Shown here in pieces: positions 24,736 through 36,540 of a stretch of DNA of 64,000 nucleotides (the first letter of the stretch is position 1; each line of letters opens with the position of its first letter). The notes under the pieces were generated by a model, which saw nothing but the letters and a program-made list of their open reading frames with translations, was not told the origin of the DNA and did no database searches. The stretch spans positions 65,830,992 to 65,894,991 of the forward strand of contig NC_079498.1 in assembly GCF_030052815.1 (NCBI RefSeq), in the 5' to 3' direction. Both the position numbers and the translations under genes were made by a program. The DNA comes from Hevea brasiliensis. Its lineage: Eukaryota; Streptophyta; Magnoliopsida; Malpighiales; Euphorbiaceae.

Positions 24736-27700
24736 TGCAACACCCCTATTTGTATAGCCTGGTATATTTCACTGTTCTGGTGACCGGTGTCAGTTCGGAC
24801 AATTAAGGGGATTAGAACCACACTTAAGATAACTAGAGAAACCATAAACACAAATAATTAGTAATGTTCAATTAGTTAAGTATAAACAAAAAAAACAAAA
24901 CATAAGAAGTTAAACGAGCCGAGAGTCACAGCGATGGGTGACCTCCTCGGGAACGACTGCGAAGTCGTTTTAAACTCAAATTTCGAACCGTAAAATGTGA
25001 CGCTGCGGTCCTTAGGACACTTATGAACACAGTGGAAAAGAGAAAATCACGAAAAAGAACTGTTAAGCCAGTCAAATAATTAGGTCAGGGAGCCGGAAGA
25101 AATATGAAATTATTTGCAAACCGGGATGAACCGGCCAGGGGCAATTTGGTCAATTGACCCCGAGAGCTGACTCCTGACCTAACTGTCAAATAAAATGGGA
25201 GAAAAGAAAATTTCAGAATCGAGAATTAAATTAAAGAACTAATAGAAAAAAAAAAGAAAAATGGAAAAGTAAAAAGGTGATGACATCATGCATGACCCAT
25301 GCATGATGCCATAAAGGAATTAATTAACTTATTTATTAAATTGGATTTTTGGTCTTCTATAAGTGATAAAGATAAAAGAAAAGAAAAGAAAAAAAAAAAA
25401 CAAAAGTCATCTTCCTTAGCCCAAGTTGCCGCCTCCCTTCCCTCTCCCAAAGCTCTCTCACAAAATCACCATGAAAGCTCATTTTTGAGCTTGAAGAACC
25501 CAAAATCCAACCATAGAAAATTGTCCTACCATAACTAGACCTTGTTTGGGCAACTAGGAAAGAGGATTCAAGGAAAAGAAAGAAGAAAAATTTGAAGAAA
25601 AGAAGAAAGAAAATTCTGCACAAGGTTAGTAATACAAACTTCCAATTTTTTTTAGTTCAATTAGTGTATGTATGGCATCAAGAACTTGTAAATAAACTTA
25701 AAATGAAATAAAAATATATGTGAGGGACTAAACTGAAATTTTGGCCAGCCATGGATGTATGAGGGTATGATGTATTTTGAATGAATTAAATGTGTTAGTA
25801 AACTTGTATGAGAATGGTAGTAAGATTGAAATGCTTAAATGTGATTAAATGCAATAATTTAGTGTGATTAGGGTTTGGAGGCCTAGGGTTTTGAGGCAAA
25901 AATTTGGAGAAATGAGTAAATGATGTGTTTGACCTATTTTGAAGTGAAAAATGGTCAATTGTGACCAAATGAGTTGTGTGGGAATGGTTGGAAATTAAGT
26001 TAAATTCGGAGGGTGTATGGTCATGCTGCTGGTAGCATGACCAAGTCAACTTTGAAGGACCAAAAATGAAAATTTACAAGTCCAATTGATATGGCACTAA
26101 TTGGGGATGAAAATAGACATAAAATGACACAAATTTCATTTAGGAACTATGCCCAAAAAGTGACCAAAACCTAGTGAACAAATTGACCAAAGTTGGATAA
26201 GTGCAGTCTGCCACTGTACAAACTGACCAAATGAACAGTATTTATTCATTTGGTCATAACTCAAGCTAGACAGGTCCAAATGACCTGAAATTTTACCAGT
26301 GGTTAGATGAGATATAGACCTAAAACTTTCATGAAGAACACAAATCCAAATTCTGCCAGCAACCAAGCCATTTGGCCACCCCAAGTTGGTGACCCAAAAC
26401 TGCTAGCACCAAAATTTGCCCAGAAAATCTGGGTTGTGTCTAACCCGGCAGCCCTGGTTCAAATGGCCATAACTTGAGCTACAAAACTCCAATTGGGGTG
26501 ATCCAAAAATGAGAATAAACTTAAGACAATAAGGAACATTTTCTATGAAGGAAGTTTTGTCAAATTCCAACAGTAGATTGACCAATAGAATAGTGCAATT
26601 AGGGACATCAAAACTGAAAATTTGACAATTTTGCCAAAAGGACTTAAGCTTTGAGAAAATGACCAAAACCAACAAATTTAATGACCAAAATGTGGTATGT
26701 GGGTGAAGTTGGAGTTCCCATACCTATTAAGCCTTAAAAAGTCAACAATTTGACTTGAATAGTGTAGTGAATAGTAATCCGAAACACAAAAACTTCGAGA
26801 ACGTCGAAATTAGCACATTAAAGCTAGGTAAAAATGAAGTGAAATTTATTTTTGGATTTATGCTAAGTTATGGTACTGAAACACTGTGAAATTGTGTGTT
26901 TCAGCTGAAAAAGATTTGGAAGCTCTGAGAGACTGAGTCAAGGCCTAGAGGCGACTCACGTCAGGTCTGTGCACAGTAATTGTTGTTTAAATATATGATT
27001 CTTGAAAATTTGATTTTTCTTGAGTTAATTACGAATTGTGTTGCCACTTATGATTGTGAATATGACTTTGAAAATTTACCAGATTTCCAATAAATTATTT
27101 GAATAAATTGTTTTGAATTGATTTTATGTTCACACTTAGCATGACAGTATTACATTATTCCTCCTCTATTTATGGGGTTGAGATCGTTTATTTTCCTCCC
27201 TCTCTGGCTTGCCAGTTGAGGTTGAGATCGGATGAGTACTCATTAGCTAGCTAGCCACCTCCCTCATTGATTTCGATTAATGGGGTTGTAGATTGCTTTG
27301 TCGTGGTGTACAACACGGTATTGATCGGAAATTTTGTGTCATGGTTTAAGTGTATATGATTTTGGCAACACTGTGTTTTAATAAATTATTTGGCTAAATG
27401 GTGTTATTATGAGCTTTGATATTTGTGAAATGTGATTGAGAAGTATTCAAATTGTGTTTCATCAATGAACGATTTATGTATTGCATTTTAAATTTTTATT
27501 GTGTACCACTGAGTATTTTATACTCAGCGATAGCTTATTTTGCTGTCGCAGATAAGAGCAAGGAGAAAGTAGCAGAGTGAGCTGCTATTGAATTGAGGCC
27601 TCCACTGATCTTTTTGTAACGGTATTACTTTATACCCTTGTAGTTAATTTTGATGTAAATATAGTAATGTTGTATGTATCAATGTAAGTTGAGCAGTTGT

Positions 27701-28201
27701 AAATAAATTGTAATCATATTATTTTTTGGATTTCCTTCTGTAAATTAATAATTGTACATGTGAATTTCATATTTTATGCCTTGTGAATGGAGTTGTTAAA
27801 TATTTTGAGATGATAAATTTTGATTTGGATTGTGGAATTACCTTGAAGTGATTTGAATTGAGTTGATTGATTTTTATTAGAGGTTGGGAGTTGTGAAAAT
27901 TTTTTGGAAGTGTTTTTCTCAGGTATTTGAAGAACTGTTTTCTCTAATTACAAACGGAACTCTGTCAAAATTTTTATAAAATTTGCGGCAAAATTAAAAT
28001 GGACAAAAATTTTTACTAGTATTTAAACTTTGAATAAATGGTTTTAATTCCTACCAAAATGCTCACCACTTCCAAAATATAAGAAAATTGTTTTAAAATC
28101 CCTTGTAGGGTACTTAATGAGTTATCGGTAGGTGAAGTTCGATAGTTCATTAAGTATTCTACGGGATCATGTTATGCCTTACATAGGGATAAGGTGTGAC
28201 A
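24736..28201 (+). repeat. Element B 5' LTR
   Basis: TGCAACACCCC (the usual TGTAAC mutated) to GTGTGACA. Landmarks: head block near 24915-24965, RY palindrome 25284-25308, CT-rich leader-like stretch 25404-25470, donor-like AAG|GTTAGT (GT at 25625), TGGTCA/TGACCA at 25952-25967, AAGTCAA/TTGACTT at 26739-26756, CTGAAACAC hairpin 26876-26904 and CTGAGTAT/ATACTCAG hairpin 27509-27527. Confidence 0.95.
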
Positions 28202-28209
28202 TGTTTTAG

Positions 28210-28221
28210 TGGTATCAGAGC
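28210..28221 (+). other. Element B primer-binding site
   Basis: TGGTATCAGAGC, tRNA-iMet type, eight bases from the LTR end. Confidence 0.93.
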
Positions 28222-28350
28222 ATGGTTTTTCAATAAATTTTGACTATGTGTATGAATATTTCTTTGATAAGTACAACTGCTCAAGTGTCTTTAATTGATA
28301 CATATGACATATTTACATCATGAATATGCACTAACGGAGGTCAACCTCCT

Positions 28351-28366
28351 TGTGTTTGATCTCAGG
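28351..28366 (+). promoter_or_regulatory. Candidate splice acceptor upstream of B gag
   Basis: TGTGTTTGATCTCAG|GAAG, with AG ending at 28365, 25 bases before the gag ATG at 28391. The same place in element C reads TTGGTTGTACAG|GAAATAG. Paired with the donor at 25625 it would remove 2741 bases including the PBS. Inferred. Confidence 0.45.
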
Positions 28367-28390
28367 AAGTAGAAAATTTGGGAAAACAAA

Positions 28391-29607
28391 ATGGAAGGAG
28401 GAGATCATTCCGAAGAACAATCTGTTGAGGCTGAGGTTCAAGGGGAAGCCCCAACACTCCAGAACGTGAGTGGGTCAGCCACTCCGGCTCTGCTCGACCA
28501 TGATTCCACTGCTCAATTTGTACAGCAGATGGCTGCGTTTTTCTAGCAAATGGCAGGTAATGTGCCACCCCAAGCTCAAATGCCAGTACTTGTAGCACAA
28601 CCACAGCCCTCAGCTCGGCAATATGAAAAATTGATGAAATTTGGGGCCACCGAGTTTAAAGCCACTGTGGATCCACTAGAGGCTGAATAGTGGTTGGAAA
28701 GAATGGAACGAGTTTTCAGAAAACTGCAGTGTACGGAAGAGATGAAGTTCGAGTATTCTGTTTCCTTGTTACAAGGGGATGCATATGAATGGTGGAAGAC
28801 CATCCCGCACAGCCTGGTTGAGCCACCTGTGCTGACATGGACAGACTTCCTGAGGGAATTCAGGCAGAAATGGGTTCCTGATGCATATGTAGATATGAAA
28901 TTACAAGAATTCTTGAGTTTGAAACAAGGGGACAAAACCATAGCAGAAAATGAGAGAGACTTCTCAAGGCTAAGCCACTATGCTGAAAGCTTAGTCTCCA
29001 CCCCCAGAGACAGATGTAAGAGGTTTGAGTCCGGATTAAGGCCGAATTTGAGAATGCAAGTCGTGGGTTTTCGACATCAGAATTTTGCTGAATTGATCTC
29101 ACAGGCCCTGGAACTGGAAAGGATAGAATCAGAAGGGGCAGTGAAGAAGGGTACACAAGAAAAAGAGAAGACTGAAAAGACTATGGGACAGCATCTGAGA
29201 GTGGTTCTAGAAAGAGGAAACAGTTTGGGGGATCCAGCTCTCGTAGATCTAGCAGAGGCAGATTTTCTGGCCAAGGACCACCCCGGTCTGGTCAGCAGAC
29301 CTAGCAGACACCCCGAGGAGCTCTATCAGTCTGGCAGTGTGAAACTTGTGGTAGAACTCATGGTGGGGTTTGTTTCAAGGCCACCGGTGCATGTTTTAAC
29401 TGTGGAGGGAGCGGACATTTCGCTAAAGATTGCACTAGTCCGCGCCGGTCTGGATCTTTTGCTACATCTGAAGGATCAGCCCAAGTCTCTGCACCTAGAG
29501 GGTCACAGTCAGCTGCTAGAGGTAGAGGCAGAGGTAGGGGTCCTGGTAACACTCCTGGAAGTCAAAGCACTGTTAACCAGCCAGTACCCAGTGGCGCACT
29601 AGTTAGA
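28391..29607 (+). pseudogene. Element B gag
   Basis: Begins MEGGDHSEEQSVEAEV. The capsid core (WLERMERVF, DAYEWWKTIPHSL, FLREFRQKW, CKRFESGL) spans about 28690-29035. The knuckle [14 protein letters not shown] lies near 29398 in a second frame after a frameshift between 29175 and 29210, preceded by an Arg/Gly/Ser-rich segment. Stops are at 28544 (TAG, where element C has CAG) and 28688 (TAG). The start is chosen because it follows PBS and acceptor, and because element C starts at the corresponding place. Confidence 0.9.
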
Positions 29608-32600
29608 GTGTATACCATGCGTCAGAGGGAGGAGGCTGAAACGTCAGATGTTGTAACTGGTAATTTTTCCATCCTTGACCAAGATGTACATGTGTTATTT
29701 GATCCTGGCTCCACACATTCGTATGTTAGTGCTAGTGTGATGTGTTCTATTGCTATTCAGTGTGTACCAATGGACTATGATGTGCTAGTAACTAGTCCAT
29801 TAGGCCAGGAGGTCAGAGTAAATAGGCTATATAGGGACTGTCCTTTGGTGATCCAAGGACATACTTTTCTATCTGATTTAATTGAAATGCCCTTCAGAGA
29901 TTATGACATTATCTTGGGCATGGATTGGTTAGCCAGGCATCATGCGATGATTGACTGTAGACTGAAGACAGTCACTTTTGGTCTTCCTCAGTATGGTGAT
30001 GTAGTAATACATGGGGAGAGACAGTTATTACCTTCAAACATCATTTCAGCTACACTGGCCAAGAAAATGATTAAGAAAGGGTGTAAGGCGTACTTGGCAC
30101 ATGTGATAGACACCCAAGTGGGGAGTCCAGCACTGAGGGACATCCTTACTGTATGTGACTTTCCGGATGTGTTTCCTGATGAATTGCCAGGATTACCTCC
30201 AGAAAGAGAAGTGCAATTTGAAATTGATGTTATGCCTGGTGTGTACCAAATCTCCATAACACCATACAGAATGGCACCAGCAGAACTAAAAGAATTGAAA
30301 ATACAGTTGCAAGAGTTACTTGATAAGGGCTTCATTCGCCCTAGTGTTTCACCTTGGGGAGCACCGGTGTTGTTTGTAAAGAAGAAGGATGGCACTCTCC
30401 GGTTATGCATTGACTATCAGCAGCTGAATTAGGTGACAATAAAAAACAGATACCCATTGCCCCGCATTGATGACTTATTTGATCAGTTGAGAGGTGCAAC
30501 TGTGTTCTCCAAAATTGACCTAAGATTAGGTTATTATCAGCTGAGAGTACAAGAGCAGAGTATTCCTAAAACTGCCTTCAGAACCCACTATGGCCATTAT
30601 GAGTTCTTGGTTATGCCATTCGGGTTAACTAATGCTCCGGCTGCTTTTATGGATCTGATGAACACTATCTTTAGACCATACCTCGACCAGTTTGTTGTGG
30701 TATTTATTGATGATATATTGGTCTATTCGAGGAATGCAGAAGAGCATGATAGACATCTGCGGATTGTACTACAGACTTTGAGGGAGAAACAGCTATATGC
30801 CAAACTGTCGAAGTGTGAATTTTGGCTGAAGGAGATATCCTTTTTGGGGCACATAGTATCAGCAGAGGGTATTAAGGTAGATCCTAGCAAGATTGAAGCT
30901 GTCCTTAATTGGAAGCCACCCAGAAATGTCACGGAGATTCACAGTTTTCTGGAGTTAGCTGGATACTACCGTCGATTTGTAAATGGATTCTCCATGTTGG
31001 CATCTCCATTGACCAAGCTACTTAGAAAGGATGTGAAATTTCAGTGGACGGACAAATGCCAGCAAAGTTTTGATGAATTGAAAAGATGTTTGGTGAGGCT
31101 CGATCGACTTTACCTACACTGGGTAAAGAATATACAGTTTACAGCGATGCTTCTCACAATGGGTTAGGTTGTGTGTTGATGCAAGATCGAAATGTTATTG
31201 CCTATGCATCACGCCAGCTAAAACCGCATGAGAGGAATTATCCGACACATGACTTGGAGCTTACAACCATTGTGTTTGCTCTTAAAATCTGGAGGCACTA
31301 TTTGTATGGGGAGAAATGTTACATCTATACATATCATAAGAGTTTGAAGTATTTGGGCACCTAGAAAGAGTTGAATTTGAGACAGAGGAGATGGTTAGAG
31401 TTGATAAAAGACTATGATTGTTTAATAGACTATCAGCCAGGGAAAGCTAATGTTGTGGCTGACGCCCTAAGTCGCAAGACTATGGAAAGTCTACAGGTTA
31501 CTCCTTTGTCTTTGGTACATGAGTTGAGATCATTACATGCCAATTTAGAGATTAATGATGAGGGGCTGACAGTAGTTGCATGGCATGTACAGCCAGTGTT
31601 AATTGATCAGATCAGAATGGCTGCTCAGAATGATGAAAGGTATCATAAGCTGTTGGAAGAAGTCTGGCAGGGTAAGAAACCAGAGTTCTCAATCAGAAAT
31701 GATGGTTTACTGCTACACCAGGGTAGAATATGTGTTCCTAATAATGTTGATTTGAGGCAGATCATTTTGAAGGAAGCACATGAGTCTCCTTTTGCTATGC
31801 ACCCTAGTGGTACAAAAATGTATAGAGGGCTAAAGGAGCATTACTGGTGGATGGGTTTAAAAAGAGATGTGGCAGAGTTTGTATCCAAATGCCTGACTTG
31901 TCAGCAAGTAAAGGCAGAGCATCAAGTACCAACTGGGTTGTTACATCCACTACCAGTGCCAGAATGGAAATGGGAGAGAATAACAATGGATTTTGTAATG
32001 GGACTTCCAAAGACACAGAAGAGTCATGATGCAGTATGGGTCATTGTCGATAGACTGACTAAGTCTGCTCATTTTCTACCAATTCGAATGGACTACAGTT
32101 TGGACAGATTGGCCAGGTTGTACGTTGATGAGATTGTGAGACTTCATGGAGTGCCAGTATCCATTGTATCAGACAGAGATCCTAGGTTCACTTCTAGATT
32201 CTGGGGTAGTCTTCAGAGAGCCCTAGGAACTAGATTGAACTTCAGTACTGCATTCCACCCACAGACAGATGGCCAATCTGAGAGGGTAATTCAAATCTTG
32301 GAGGACATGCTACGGGCTTGTGTGATTGAGTTTGAGGGTAGTTGGGATACACACTTGCCTTTGATTGAGTTTGCTTACAACAACAGCTACCAATCAAGCA
32401 TTGGGATGCCTCCATATGAAGCTTTGTATGGCAGAAAATGTAGAACCCCATTGTGTTGGGATGACGTGAGTGAAAGAAAAATGATTGGACTCGAAATTGT
32501 TCAACAGACTGAAGAGAAAATTAGGGTGATCAAAGATCGACTTAAAGCTGTATCAGACCGTCAGAAGTCCTATATTTATTTGAAAAGAAGGGATATTGAG

Positions 32601-33029
32601 TATGCAGTGGGTGAGAAAGTTTTCCTCAAGGTTTCTCCTTGGAAGAGGATTATGAGATTCGGCAGGAAGGGGAAACTAAGTCCTCGTTTTATCGGGCCAT
32701 ATGAGGTATTGGAAAGAGTGGGTCCTTTGGCTTATCGTTTGGCACTACCTCCATAGTTGGAGAAGATACATAACGTCTTCCATGTTTCTATGTTGAGGAG
32801 GTATCGATCAGACCCATCTCATGTACTACCAGTAGAAGAAATTGAAGTGAATCCAAACCTCACATATGAAGAAGAACCCATAAAGATTCTGGCTTATGAG
32901 GTGAAGCAGCTACAGAACAAGCAGATACCATTGGTAAAAGTGCTATGGAACCATCATTCGGGCCAGGAGGCTACTTGGGAACGAGAGGAGGACATGAGGA
33001 GACAACACCCACAGCTATTCAGAGATTGA
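29608..33029 (+). pseudogene. Element B pol (PR-RT-RNase H-IN-chromodomain tail)
   Basis: Protease [11 protein letters not shown] at about 29698; [27 protein letters not shown] and the intact catalytic [11 protein letters not shown] near 30700; RNase [12 protein letters not shown] near 31140, but its later TDH box reads TYH; integrase zinc domain H...H...C-X2-C near 31790-31905; DDE core residues in [15 protein letters not shown] and QSERVIQ (31984-32295); C-terminal [16 protein letters not shown]; then a chromodomain-like tail ending VKVLWNHHSGQEATWE. Stops lie at 30430, 31362 and 32754, with a frame change near 31090. This enzyme set would copy and insert the element. Confidence 0.92.
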
Positions 33030-33061
33030 TACCAGGTAAAATTTCGAGACGAAATTATTTT

Positions 33062-33074
33062 AAGGGGGGGAGAA
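33062..33074 (+). other. Element B polypurine tract
   Basis: AAGGGGGGGAGAA immediately before the TGTAAC start of the 3' LTR; primer for plus-strand DNA synthesis. Confidence 0.9.
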
Positions 33075-33075
33075 T

Positions 33076-36000
33076 TGTAACACCCCTATTTGTATAGCCT
33101 GGTATATTTCACTGTTCCGGTGACCGGTGTCGGTCCGGACAATTAAGGGGATTAGAACCACACTTAAGACAACTAGAGAAACCATAAACACAAATAATTA
33201 GTAATGTTCAATTAGTTAAGTATAAATAAGAAAAACAGAACATAAGAAGTTAAACGAGCCGAGAGTCACAGCGATGGGTGACCTCCTCGGGAACGACTGC
33301 GAAGTCGTTTTAAACTCAAATTTCGAACCATAAAATGTGACGCTGCGGTCCTCAGGACCCTTATGAACACAGTGGAAAAGAGAAAATCATGAAAAAGAAC
33401 TGTTAAGCCAGTCAAATAATTAGGTCAGGGAGCTGGAAGAAAAATGAAATTATTTGCAAATTGGGATGAACCGGCCAGGGGCAATTTGGTCAATTGACCC
33501 CGAGAGCTTACTTCTGACCTAACTGTCAAATAAAATCGGAGAAAAGAAAATTTCGGAATCGAGAATTAAATTAAAGAACTAATAGAAAAAAAAAAGAAAA
33601 ATGGAAAAGTAAAAAGGTGATGACATCATGCATGACCTCATGCATGATGCCATAAAGGAATTAATTAACTTATTTATTAACTTGGATTTTTGGTCTTCTT
33701 TAAGTGATAAAGATAAAAGAAAAGAAAAGAAAAAAGAAAAAACAAAAGTCATCTTCCCTAACCCAAGTTGCCGCCTGCCTTCCCTCTCCCAAAGCTCTCT
33801 CACAAAACCACCATGAAAGCTCATTTTTGAGCTTGAAGAACCCAAAATCCAACCATAGAAAATTGTCCTACCATAACTAGACCTTGTTTGGGCAACTAGA
33901 AAAGAGGATTCAAGGAAAAGAAAGAAGAAAAATTTGAAGAAAAGAAGAAAGAAAATTCTGCACAAGGTTAGTAATACAAACTTCAATTTTTTTTAGTTTA
34001 ATTAGTGTATGTATGGCATCAAGAACTTATAAATAAACTTAAAATGAAATAAAAATATGTGTGAGGGACTAAACTGAAATTTTGGCCAGCCATCTATGTA
34101 TGAGGGTATGATGTGTTTTGAATGAATTAAATGTGTTAGTAAACTTGTATGAGAATGGTAGTAAGATTGAAATGCTTAAATGTGATTAAATGCAATAATT
34201 TAGTGTGATTAGGGTTTGGAGGCCTAGGGTTTTGAGGCAAAAATTTGGAGAAAAGAGTAAATGATGTGTATGACCTATTGTGAAGTGAAAAATGGTCAAT
34301 TACGACCAAATGAGTTGTGTGGGAATGGTTGGAAATTAAGTTAAATTCGGAGGGTGTACGGTCATGCTGCTGGCAGCATGACTAAGTCAACTTTGAAGGA
34401 CCAAAAATGAAATTTTACAAGTCTAATTGATATGGCACTAATTGGGGATGAAAATAGACATAAAATGACACAAATTTCATTTAGGAACCATGCCCAAAAA
34501 GTGACCAAAACCTAGTGAACAAATTGACCAAAGTTGGATAAGTGCAGTCTGCCACTGTACAAACTGACCAAATGAACAGTATTTGTTCATTTGGTCATAA
34601 CTCGAGCTAGACAGGTCCAAATGACCTGAAATTTTACCAGTGGTTAGATGAGATATAGAACTAAAACTTTCATGAAGAACACAAGTCCAAATTCTGCCAG
34701 CAACCAAGCCATTTGGCCACCCCATGTTGGTGACCCAAAACTGCCAGCACCAAAATTTGCCCGGAAATCTGATTTGTGTCTAACCCGGCAGCTCTGGTTC
34801 AAATGGCCATAACTTGAGCTACAAAACTCCAATTGGGGTGATCCAAAAATGAGAATAAACTTAAGACAATAAGGAACATTTTCTATGAAGGAAGTTTTGT
34901 CAAATTCTAACAGTAGATTGACCAATGGAACAGTGCAATTAGGGACACAAAAACTGAAAATTTGACAATTTTGCCAAAAGGACTTAAGCTTTGAGAAAAT
35001 GACCAAAACCAACAAATTTAATGACCAAAATGTGGTATGTGGGTGAAGTTGGAGTTTCCATACCTATTAAGCCTTAAAAAGTCAACAATTTGACTTGAAT
35101 AGTGTAGTGAATAGTAATCCGAAACACAAAAACTTCGAGAACGTCGAAATTAGCACATTAAAGCTAGGTAAAAATAAAGTGAAATTTATTTTTGGATTTA
35201 TGCAAGTTATGGTACTGAAACACTGTGAAATTGTGTGTTTCAGCTGAAAAAGACTTGGAAGCTCTGAGAGACTGAGTCAAGGCCTAGAGGCGACTCACGC
35301 TGTGTCCGTGTACGTGAATTGTTGTTTAAATATATGATTCTTGAAAATTTGATTTTTCTTGAGTTAATTACGAATTGTGTTGCCACTTATGATTTTGAAT
35401 ATGACTTTGAAAATTTATCAGATTTCCAATAAATTATTTGAATAAATTGTTTTGAATTGATTTTATGTTCACACTTAGCATGACAGTATCACATTATTCC
35501 TCCTCCATTTATGGGGTTGAGATCGTTTATTTTCCTCCCTCTTTGGCTTGCCAGTTGAGGTTGAGATCGGATGAGTATTCATTAGCTAGCTAGCCACCTC
35601 CCTCATTGATTTCGATTAATGGGGTTGTAGATTGCTTTGCCGTGGTATACAATACGACATTGATCGGAAATTTTGTGTCATGGTTTAAGTGTATATGATT
35701 TTGGCAACACTGTGTTTTAATAAATTATTTGACTAAATGATGTTATTATGAGCTTTGATATTTGTGAAATGTGATTGAGAAGTATTCAAATTGTGTTTCA
35801 TCAATGAATGATTTATGTATTGCATTTTAAATTTTTATTGTGTACCACTGAGTATTTTATACTCAGCGATAGCTTATTTTGCTGTCGCAGATAAGAGCAA
35901 GGAGAAAGCAGCAGAGTGAGCTGCTATTGAATTTAGGCCTCCACTGATCTTTTTGTACAGGTATTACTTTATAACCTTGTAGTTAATTTTGATGTAAATA

Positions 36001-36540
36001 TAGTAATGTTGTATGTATCAATGTAAGTTGAGCAGTTGTAAATAAATTGTAATCATATTATTTTTTGGATTTCCTTCTGTAAATTAATAATTGTACATGT
36101 GAATTTCATATTTTATGCCTTGTGAATGGAGTTGTTAAATATTTTGAGATGATAAATTTTGATTTGGATTATGGAATTACCTTGAAGTGATTTGAATTGA
36201 GTTGATTGAGATTTATTAGAGGTTGGGAGTTGTGAAAAATTTTTGGAATTGTTTTTCTCAGGTATTTGAAGAACTGTTTTCTCTAATTACAAACGGAACT
36301 TTGTCAAAATTTTTATAAAATTTGTGGCAAAATTAAAATGGACAAAAATTTTTACTAGTATTTAAACTTTGAATAAATGGTTTTAATTCCTACCAAAATG
36401 CTCACCACTTTCAAAATGTAAGAAAATTATTTTAAAATCCCTTGTAGGGTACTTAATGAGTTATCGGTAGGTGAAGTTCAGTAGTTCATTAAGTATTCTA
36501 CGGGATCATGTTATGCCTTACATAGGGGTAAGGTGTGACA
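33076..36540 (+). repeat. Element B 3' LTR
   Basis: Nearly identical to 24736-28201. It has the full 26-bp palindrome at 33624-33649, donor-like GT at 33967, CTGAAACAC hairpin at 35215-35243 and the CTGAGTAT/ATACTCAG hairpin at 35848-35866. It ends GTGTGACA followed by CCACA. Confidence 0.95.

Larger units (their letters stand above)
24736..36540 (+). mobile_element. Element B: complete Tekay/Del-like chromovirus
   Basis: LTRs of 3466 bp (24736-28201) and 3465 bp (33076-36540), PBS, gag-pol with a C-terminal chromodomain-like tail, and a polypurine tract. The target duplication CCACA lies at 24731-24735 and 36541-36545, within the Athila integrase. LTRs are very similar: three differences in 24781-24840 against 33121-33180, all transitions. 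gag-pol holds five stops and two frame changes. Clade is inferred from the long LTR, the iMet PBS and the tail ending EATWE. Confidence 0.95.
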
